A stretch of 6,808 nucleotides of DNA from Actinomycetes bacterium. Its GTDB lineage: Bacteria; Actinomycetota; Acidimicrobiia; Acidimicrobiales; Microtrichaceae. A program made the position numbers and the translations under genes. Positions 1 through 5,024 of the stretch are shown here, one piece after another; the first letter of the stretch is position 1, and each line of letters starts with the position of its first letter. The notes below the pieces were generated by a model. It had not been told where the DNA came from, ran no database searches, and saw only the letters and a program-made list of their open reading frames with translations. The stretch lies in assembly GCA_023434535.1 (NCBI GenBank), contig JAEYSR010000057.1, forward strand, positions 1-6,808. The letters run 5' to 3'.

Positions 1-1713
1 TCAGCCGGCGATCACCCGGATGCGGTGCCAGCCGGTCGCACCGTCGGGAGCGACGTCGGTCTGCTCCTCCGGCTGGGTCTCGCCCTCGCCGTCGGTCGCC
101 CGCACGGTGAGCCAGTACTTCCCCGCCGACGGCGGGGTCCACGACAGGTACCACTGACGCCACGTCGTGTCGTTGTGCTGCTCGGCCAGCGTGGCCTCGA
201 GCCACTCGCCCTCGGGCGGGGTGCCGCCGACGTCCGTCGGGCCGTCGACCCGAACCTCCACCCGGGAGATCCCCCGGTTCATCGCCCAGGCGACGCCGGC
301 GACGGCGACCGGATCGCCCACCTTCACGTCGGCTCCCTGTCGCGGGGTGTCGATCCGCGACTGGGTCTTGATGGGTCCCAGCCGCGACCAGCCCCTGGGG
401 ATCCAGTAGGCGTCGAACTCGTCGAAGCGAGTCAGCTCGATCTGGCTGAGCCACTTGGTGGCCGACACGTAGCCGTAGACGCCGGGCACGATCAGTCGCG
501 CCGGGTAGCCGTGGTCGATCGGCAGCGCCTCGCCGTTCATGCCCACGGCGACGAAGGCATCACGACCGTCCAGCAGCGACGTGGGGAATCCGGCGGTGAA
601 CCCGTCCACCGACCGGCCGACCACCTGGTCAGCCGACGGGTCGATGCCGGCCTCGTCGAGGAGGTCGTCGAGGCGGCAACCCAGCCAGCGGGCGGTGCCG
701 ATCAGGTCACCTCCGACCTCGTTGGACACGCAGCTGATCGTGATGTCGGCCTCCACCATCGGCCGGTCGAGCAGCTCCTGGTAGGTGATCGAGATCGGCC
801 GGTCGACCCGACCCATCACCTCGAGCTTCCACCCCTCCGTGCTGACCCTCGGCACGACCAGCGCCGTGTCGATCCGGTAGAAGTCGTCGTTGGGCGTGAT
901 GAACGGGACGGCGCCGTCCGCCTGGACCGACGCCGGGAGAGCCGGGAGCGGATCGGCGGCCTTGGGCAGCACCACCTTGAGCCGTTCGCCGACGGCCACG
1001 GCCCGGCTCTGCAGCCACCGACCGGCGCCACCGGCCACGACCGCGGCGCCGGCGAGTCCGGCGCTGAGCTGCAGGAAGCGTCGGCGGTCGGTCCCCGACC
1101 CGGGGACGATCATCGGCTGCGCCACCCGCGTCGGATCGTCCGACCCGTCGGACGACGCGGCCGAGGACCCTGAGCCCGCCTCGTCGGGCCACGCCTCTTC
1201 GGGCCATGCGGCGCGGGCGCGGCGGGTCAGGACGACCAGCACCCAGCCCGCGACGAGTCCGGCCACGATCGGCGGCACCGGCCGGGCCCAGCCCGTCCCT
1301 CCCCGACCGAGGGACGCGAGGACCCCGATGGCGGCGAACACACCGACACCGACGAGGCCCAGCCGGACCGAGCGGCGCACGGCCACGATGCCCACCCCGA
1401 CGGCGAACAGGGCCAGGAGGACGACCACGCCGCCGAGCAGCACAGCCTTGTCGTTGGTCCCGAAGGTGTCGATCGCCCACGTCTTGAGCGGGCGTGGGAC
1501 GTTGTCGACCACCCGGTCCCCGACCGCGGCGATCGGACCCCGGAGACGCTCGTCGACTCCCGCGACCACCTCGCCGACGCCGATCCCGCACGCGGCGGAG
1601 ACGATCCCGACCACAGCCCCGGCCCAGAGCGGGATCTGAGCCGACGGACGCACGGACTCACGGGTCCCGGGTGCGGCGAGGGTCGTCACCGCATCAGTGT
1701 GCGTCCTGCACAC
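1..1713 (-). CDS. Membrane-anchored sulfite oxidase-family molybdopterin oxidoreductase
   Basis: A 570-residue protein, complete, with its TGA at positions 3-1. Seen: four hydrophobic segments (about residues 29-50, 90-111, 116-136 and 146-163), an acidic/serine-rich stretch, then DRRRFLQLSAG at 209-219 followed by a fifth hydrophobic stretch. This resembles an uncleaved twin-arginine signal anchor. The molybdopterin domain (about 265-440) contains PNDDFYRID, the ITISCVSNEVGG block with Cys328 as the expected molybdenum ligand, HGYPARLIVPGVYGYVSA and RGW. Residues about 455-565 look like the Ig-like molybdenum-cofactor dimerization domain. Known: this fold catalyses oxygen-atom transfer, as in sulfite oxidase. 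Inferred: the catalytic domain lies outside the cell membrane; the substrate is unknown. The dimerization domain argues against an MsrP (YedY) methionine sulfoxide reductase. The start is uncertain: GTG at 1713 has no clear Shine-Dalgarno and an in-frame stop five codons upstream; GTG at 1689 is an alternative. No heme or cytochrome partner gene is in the window. Confidence 0.93.
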   Translation of the reverse strand: MCRTHTDAVTTLAAPGTRESVRPSAQIPLWAGAVVGIVSAACGIGVGEVVAGVDERLRGPIAAVGDRVVDNVPRPLKTWAIDTFGTNDKAVLLGGVVVLLALFAVGVGIVAVRRSVRLGLVGVGVFAAIGVLASLGRGGTGWARPVPPIVAGLVAGWVLVVLTRRARAAWPEEAWPDEAGSGSSAASSDGSDDPTRVAQPMIVPGSGTDRRRFLQLSAGLAGAAVVAGGAGRWLQSRAVAVGERLKVVLPKAADPLPALPASVQADGAVPFITPNDDFYRIDTALVVPRVSTEGWKLEVMGRVDRPISITYQELLDRPMVEADITISCVSNEVGGDLIGTARWLGCRLDDLLDEAGIDPSADQVVGRSVDGFTAGFPTSLLDGRDAFVAVGMNGEALPIDHGYPARLIVPGVYGYVSATKWLSQIELTRFDEFDAYWIPRGWSRLGPIKTQSRIDTPRQGADVKVGDPVAVAGVAWAMNRGISRVEVRVDGPTDVGGTPPEGEWLEATLAEQHNDTTWRQWYLSWTPPSAGKYWLTVRATDGEGETQPEEQTDVAPDGATGWHRIRVIAG

Positions 1714-1828
1714 CGGCCGATGCAGTCACGGGACCCATCCTTTCGAGATCGTTGAGATCTGCGTTCACTCTGGCTGCGCCAGCGGCCGGAACGACTGCCA
1801 GAACGCCGGGGAGCACGCGAGGGCCGGG
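1714..1828. other. Intergenic region between the Hsp70-like and molybdoenzyme genes
   Basis: This 115-bp gap holds most of a GC hairpin around the Hsp70-gene stop, a second short hairpin at 1770-1782 (CTGGC, 3-base loop, GCCAG), the AGATC/GATCT palindrome, and a 14-codon minus-strand open frame (1694-1738, MGPVTASAGVQDAH). That frame overlaps the annotated molybdoenzyme start and ends 4 nt before the alternative GTG at 1689. Its GAAAGG lies immediately next to its ATG, too close for a good ribosome-binding site, so I do not call it a gene. The gap is large enough for a separate promoter. Confidence 0.5.
1746..1760. promoter_or_regulatory. Possible operator-like palindrome upstream of the molybdoenzyme gene
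   Basis: AGATC and GATCT form perfect 5-bp inverted arms around a 5-bp centre (GTTGA on the plus strand). The site sits 33 bp upstream of the GTG at 1713, in the most AT-rich patch of this intergenic region. The size and position would suit a regulator site or part of a promoter, but no convincing -35/-10 pair was found and the arms are short. Treat it as a candidate only. Confidence 0.2.
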
Positions 1829-1838
1829 TCAGCCGGCC
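1822..1838 (-). terminator. GC stem-loop spanning the Hsp70-like gene stop codon (possible weak terminator)
   Basis: GGCCGG and CCGGCC form a perfect 6-bp all-GC stem with a 5-base loop (GTCAG on the plus strand) that holds most of the TGA stop. There is no T-tract after it on the minus strand, so it is not a classical intrinsic terminator. U-less terminators have been proposed in high-GC actinobacteria, and a second short hairpin follows at 1770-1782. It could instead be chance in such GC-rich DNA. Confidence 0.28.
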
Positions 1839-4429
1839 GCTGAGCTCCAGAACTCCTCGAGCATCGCGTGGTCGGTCCCGATGAGCTCGCCCAGCAGCGA
1901 CGGCTCCGACGTGTGGGTCCACATCATGCCGGCGGTGTAGCCGTCGGCGGTCTCCGGGATGTCGAACGAGGCGAAGTAGCCCCTGTCGACGCCGCCGCTC
2001 GACCACGGACCCTGCTCCAGGACCGTCACGTCGGGCAGGACCTCCTCGATGGCCGCCTGCGCGCTGGCGCCGTCGGCGAGCGCCGAGAAGCGAGCCTGGA
2101 TCTCCGGTGCGGGCGCCCCCATCGTCGTGGCCCAGCAGTCGTACGAGACGGGTCGGCTGGCGTCGGGGAGGAACATGTCCAGGTTCGGCCAGCAGTCGAC
2201 GAACTCGCCCAGGTTGAACGTGGCGCCGAACGTCCCGTCCGCGGTGGGGATCGAAGTCGACTCGATCTGGTCGGTCGCGACTCGCTCGGCGTCGTCCCAG
2301 CTGGTGCTCGCGACCTGCATCGACGTGCCCGCGAGATCGTCGGTCACGAGGATCACGTACTCACCGGTGGTGGGGTCCGACCCGGCCAGGAGGTGACCCA
2401 GCACCGTGCCGTCCGGTGCGGCTCCGTCGTGGTAGTCGTCGTCGACCTGGAGCGTCCCGGCCGACTCGAGCTCGCTGCGCAGGTCGTCGACCTGCCCCTC
2501 GAGTGCCGTGGAGGAGCCCTCGTGGTCGGTGAAGGTCGCGGTCACGCCGCTGACGTCGGACGGTCCGTACTCGGAGCAGGTCGCGCCGAGCCCGTCGGAG
2601 TCCATGTCGCAGCTGACCGAGCTGTAGTGGCGATAGGTCGTCTCGATCGGCGACGTCCCGCCGCCGCCCGAGCCCCCGCCCGTGCCTCCACCCGAGCTTC
2701 CGCCGCCGGTGCCCGGGTCGCTCGCCGGCATCGCGGCGATCGCGATGCCGAACCCGCCCAGGACCAGCACGACGACGCCGATCGCCGCGGCGACGACGAG
2801 TCCGGTCCGACTCTTCGTGCTCCGTTCCGTCCCATCGGGTCCCGTCACCACCTGTCCGGTCGTGTTCGGCCCGACGGCGCCCTGTCCACGCCCGCCGTGT
2901 CCGATCGCTCCGGACCCCGGGCCGGTCTGACCGAACTCCACGCGCTTCCGGTCCGGCCTCGTGCGATCGACCGGCGGAGGGTCAACCGGTGGAACGTCGA
3001 CCGGCGTGCGCTCGACCTGCTGCGTCCCGTCCGGTGGCGGGTCGGGCTGCCGCTGCCAGTGAGGCGGCGCCTGCCACTCGTTCGACGGTAGCGGCTGGGC
3101 CTGCGACTCCGGCTCGCCGGGCGGCGGGAGGTCGCGAGGCGGTCCCGTCGGCGCCACCGACTCCGGCGCCACGGACGTGGACGCGCCCGTGTCGAGCTCG
3201 ACGGACGAGTCGGCGTCGGCCGCGGAGGCCAGCGATGCCGCCACCGCACCTCGGGCCACAACTCCCTTGGGGTCCGCAGCGATCCGGACGGGCACGTCGG
3301 GCAGCTCTGCGGACACCAGACGGGCCACGATCGGCATCCGCGACGCGTCGCCGCACAGCAGGACCTCGGACAAGGTGGTCGACCCGACCGACGACGACCT
3401 GATCGTCGTGACCAGCTCGTCGACGCTCGCCGCCACCGAGTGCGCCACCAGCTCCTCGAGCTCGGCACGCGACACCAGCACCGAGTGCTCGGTGCCGGGC
3501 ACGGCGATCACCGAGCTCGTCGTGTCCGAGAGCTCCTCCTTGAGCGCCCGCAGGTCGCGCCACCACGTCCGCCGGAGCCCCCGTTCGGCCGCGGTCGACG
3601 GCGCATCCAGCGTGCGGGCCGCCGCCGGGTCCATCTGCTCGACCCTGGCGAGCAGGTGCCGGTGGAGCATGGCGTCGATCGACTCGCCACCCATCGGATC
3701 GATCCCGCCGGGCCGACCCGCGATCGCCCACGAGCCGTCGTCGCGTCTCGTCAGCACGACGGCGTCGAAGGTGCCACCGCCGAGGTCGTACACGGCGACG
3801 CAGGATCCCGGCTGGGCCGTCGCGGCATCATGACCGGCGGCCACGGGCTCGGGCACCAGCACCACGCGGGCCGGATCCACTCCGGCATCCGTCGCCGCGT
3901 CGAGCAGGACCCGGCGGGCGTCGAGGCCCCACCGGGCCGGATGGGTCAGGACGACGTGGTCCGGGGCCCCGCCTGCGGCCTGCGCGGTGGCGGCCTCCAG
4001 CGCCGTGGCGACGACCTGGGCCACCAACGCCCGCACGGGAACCGGCTGCCCGCCGACGAGCACGTGCTCGTCGCGACCGACGTGGCGCTTGGGGGTGCGG
4101 ACGTACCGACCGGGGTCGGCACCGCCGCGGTTGAGGGCGGTCGAGGAGCAGAGCAGCCCCTCGTCAGGGTCGACGAAGACGCCCGAAGGCATGCGGGTGC
4201 TCGAACCGAAGCGCACGAGGTCGACCTCGGCGCCCCGGACGATCGCCGCGGCCGTCGCCGTCGTCCCGAAGTCGATCGCGACAGACCAGCCCGACGGCAT
4301 CCGGTCCTCCGGACGCGCCGGCCCCGATCCGACGACGCCCGGCGCTCCTGCCCCCGACCGGACCGTGCCCGACCCGACCGCCGTCACCTGACCGCTCCAC
4401 CACTGGTCCGACACCCCCGCCTCCGACAT
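1829..4429 (-). CDS. Hsp70-family ATPase fused to a transmembrane helix and extracytoplasmic region
   Basis: Encodes 866 residues from the ATG at 4429. Residues about 50-403 form a DnaK-like nucleotide-binding domain: AIDFGTT (phosphate 1, Asp53), TPKRHVG (Lys114, matching DnaK Lys70), VLVPEPVAAG (Glu194, matching Glu171), YDLGGGTFD (phosphate 2, Asp215 and Thr220), GGESID, and LLCGDASRMP (adenosine motif). All catalytic positions I could match are present, so ATPase activity is likely. Instead of a substrate-binding domain there is a proline-rich spacer (about 404-540), a positively charged edge, one membrane helix (about 543-566), a Gly/Ser linker (572-592) and an unrecognised C-terminal region (594-866) with Cys607, Cys618, Cys746 and Cys765. 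The charge pattern puts the ATPase in the cytoplasm and the C-terminus outside. Start: the ATG at 4429 has GGAGG 7 nt upstream. The ATG at 4300 has GGAGG 5 nt upstream and would begin MPSGWSVAIDFG, closer to usual Hsp70 N-termini; the extra 43 residues are Gly/Ser-rich with more GGG/GGA codons than the body. It lies 76 bp after two regulator genes. Inference: sensor or chaperone relay, client unknown. Confidence 0.9.
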   Translation of the reverse strand: MSEAGVSDQWWSGQVTAVGSGTVRSGAGAPGVVGSGPARPEDRMPSGWSVAIDFGTTATAAAIVRGAEVDLVRFGSSTRMPSGVFVDPDEGLLCSSTALNRGGADPGRYVRTPKRHVGRDEHVLVGGQPVPVRALVAQVVATALEAATAQAAGGAPDHVVLTHPARWGLDARRVLLDAATDAGVDPARVVLVPEPVAAGHDAATAQPGSCVAVYDLGGGTFDAVVLTRRDDGSWAIAGRPGGIDPMGGESIDAMLHRHLLARVEQMDPAAARTLDAPSTAAERGLRRTWWRDLRALKEELSDTTSSVIAVPGTEHSVLVSRAELEELVAHSVAASVDELVTTIRSSSVGSTTLSEVLLCGDASRMPIVARLVSAELPDVPVRIAADPKGVVARGAVAASLASAADADSSVELDTGASTSVAPESVAPTGPPRDLPPPGEPESQAQPLPSNEWQAPPHWQRQPDPPPDGTQQVERTPVDVPPVDPPPVDRTRPDRKRVEFGQTGPGSGAIGHGGRGQGAVGPNTTGQVVTGPDGTERSTKSRTGLVVAAAIGVVVLVLGGFGIAIAAMPASDPGTGGGSSGGGTGGGSGGGGTSPIETTYRHYSSVSCDMDSDGLGATCSEYGPSDVSGVTATFTDHEGSSTALEGQVDDLRSELESAGTLQVDDDYHDGAAPDGTVLGHLLAGSDPTTGEYVILVTDDLAGTSMQVASTSWDDAERVATDQIESTSIPTADGTFGATFNLGEFVDCWPNLDMFLPDASRPVSYDCWATTMGAPAPEIQARFSALADGASAQAAIEEVLPDVTVLEQGPWSSGGVDRGYFASFDIPETADGYTAGMMWTHTSEPSLLGELIGTDHAMLEEFWSSAAG
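2654..2716 (-). repeat. Glycine-rich low-complexity linker coding tract
   Basis: Encodes residues 572-592 of the Hsp70-like protein, almost entirely Gly with Ser and Thr, directly after the membrane helix. It is a flexible tether for the extracytoplasmic region. On the plus strand it is a C-rich run of CCG/CCC triplets, prone to length variation by slippage. Confidence 0.75.
2963..3004 (-). repeat. Short imperfect repeats coding for PVD units in the proline-rich spacer
   Basis: Three imperfect direct repeats of about 12 bp (plus-strand cores GTCGACCGGCG, GTCAACCGGTGG and ATCGACCGGCGG) encode PVD three times, at about residues 476-489 of the Hsp70-like protein. They lie in the spacer between the ATPase domain and the membrane helix and suggest growth by small duplications. 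Confidence 0.55.
4306..4310 (-). promoter_or_regulatory. Shine-Dalgarno GGAGG for the alternative Hsp70-like start at 4300
   Basis: GGAGG on the minus strand lies 5 nt before an in-frame ATG (4300-4298) that begins MPSGWSVAIDFG. It is as strong as the site serving the ATG at 4429. Because family members usually start a few residues before the IDFGTT motif, this may be the true or a second start. Confidence 0.45.
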
Positions 4430-4452
4430 CACACCGCCTCCGACATCACACC
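4417..4452 (-). repeat. 17-bp tandem duplication at the Hsp70-like gene start
   Basis: A 17-bp unit occurs twice in perfect tandem (4419-4435 and 4436-4452), with two further matching bases on the left. Each copy carries an ATG and a GGAGG. The upstream copy supplies the GGAGG (4437-4441) used by the ATG at 4429. Because 17 is not a multiple of three, the upstream ATG (4446) opens a five-codon frame, MSEAV, whose TGA overlaps the ATG at 4429 as TGATG. Confidence 0.9.
4437..4441 (-). promoter_or_regulatory. Shine-Dalgarno GGAGG for the Hsp70-like start at 4429
   Basis: GGAGG on the minus strand with 7 nt to the ATG at 4429-4427, close to ideal. It lies in the upstream copy of the 17-bp tandem duplication. 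The downstream copy of the same bases is coding (part of Ser-Glu-Ala). Confidence 0.5.
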
Positions 4453-4497
4453 CGCCACCGTCCTTCTGACATCCGCTCGTCGACCCCGACCAGGTCC

Positions 4498-4513
4498 GCC
4501 GGGCATCACCGGC
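4498..4513 (-). other. Stem-loop spanning the stop codon of the small regulator gene
   Basis: GCCGG and CCGGC form a perfect 5-bp GC stem with a 6-base loop that contains the TGA (4508-4506). There is no T-tract, so termination is doubtful. It resembles the stem-loop at the Hsp70-like gene stop, and may modulate readthrough or mRNA decay, or be chance. Confidence 0.25.
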
Positions 4514-5024
4514 CACCACCGCCCGCACCCTCGGCCCCCGTCCGCTCCCGCGACCAGACCGCCACCACCCCGGCGGTGGTGGTGACGCCGAACTGCCGCC
4601 GCAAGGCGTCCAGCCGCCGCTGCGCCGTCCGCAGGCTCATGCAGGCCTTCCTGGCCGCGACGCCGACGGAGTCGCCGTCGACGAGGGCCGCCATGAGCTC
4701 GTCCACGTCGGAGCTCCCGACCTCGGCGGCCGCATCCGCATCGGTCCAGACGCGCCCGCCGAGCCGACCCACGTCGTCGACCAGCACCTGACGCGCGTCG
4801 TCGGGGACCTCCCCGACCAAGTGCGCTCCCCCACCCCGAGCCACCACGAGGGCAGCGGTCTCGGGATCCGAGGTGCGAACCATCACCCCCGCCAGCTCCC
4901 AGGCGTCGGGAACGGCGCCGTCGGCGACGACGTCCCATCCGGCGCCCGACGCGTCGCGCCGCCAGGAGCGGCGAGCCGACGCCAGCACCAGCACCGGACC
5001 CTCGGACGGATCGGGGTACCTCAT
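4506..5024 (-). CDS. Small LuxR/NarL-type regulator with a degenerate receiver-like domain
   Basis: 172 residues. Start: the ATG at 5024 overlaps the upstream stop as ATGA and has GAGG 5 nt upstream. Residues about 107-157 form a LuxR-type helix-turn-helix (LMAALVDGDSVGVAARK, then SLRTAQRRLDALRRQFGV). It aligns without gaps over 49 residues to the HTH of the preceding gene, with 15 identities by hand. Residues about 10-105 resemble a NarL-type receiver. VLVLAS matches strand 1. VMVRTSDPETAALVVARGGG plus AHLVGEV matches the strand 4 to strand 5 region. DDARQVLVDDVGRLGGRVWT matches the last helix and exit of NarL proteins. The acidic pocket after strand 1 is missing, the central part with the phospho-accepting Asp appears deleted, and the usual Lys before the last helix is Gly. 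I infer a phosphorylation-independent DNA-binding protein, perhaps a partner of the large regulator upstream. The receiver link rests on pattern only and is weaker than the HTH call. Confidence 0.82.
   Translation of the reverse strand: MRYPDPSEGPVLVLASARRSWRRDASGAGWDVVADGAVPDAWELAGVMVRTSDPETAALVVARGGGAHLVGEVPDDARQVLVDDVGRLGGRVWTDADAAAEVGSSDVDELMAALVDGDSVGVAARKACMSLRTAQRRLDALRRQFGVTTTAGVVAVWSRERTGAEGAGGGGR

Noticed and set aside
25..1173. Long plus-strand open frame (382 codons) opposite the molybdoenzyme gene
   Set aside because: The translation is Arg/Gly/Pro/His-rich with no domain and lies antisense to a clearly recognised enzyme; it is an effect of high GC content.
1770..1782. CTGGC/GCCAG hairpin as an intrinsic terminator
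   Set aside because: Only a 5-bp stem with a 3-base loop and no T-tract on either side; too weak to call alone.
1868..3091. Long plus-strand open frame (407 codons) opposite the Hsp70-like gene
   Set aside because: Arg-rich shadow of a minus-strand gene with a clear membrane helix and family motifs; no motif of its own.
3440..4585. Plus-strand open frame (381 codons) opposite the Hsp70 ATPase domain
   Set aside because: Composition typical of antisense frames in GC-rich DNA; it crosses two real genes and the gap between them.
4429..4938. Minus-strand frame ending in a TGATG overlap with the Hsp70-like start, which looks like operon coupling
   Set aside because: Most of it is an Arg/Gly-rich shadow of the small regulator. 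Only the last five codons (MSEAV), produced by the tandem duplication, are of interest.
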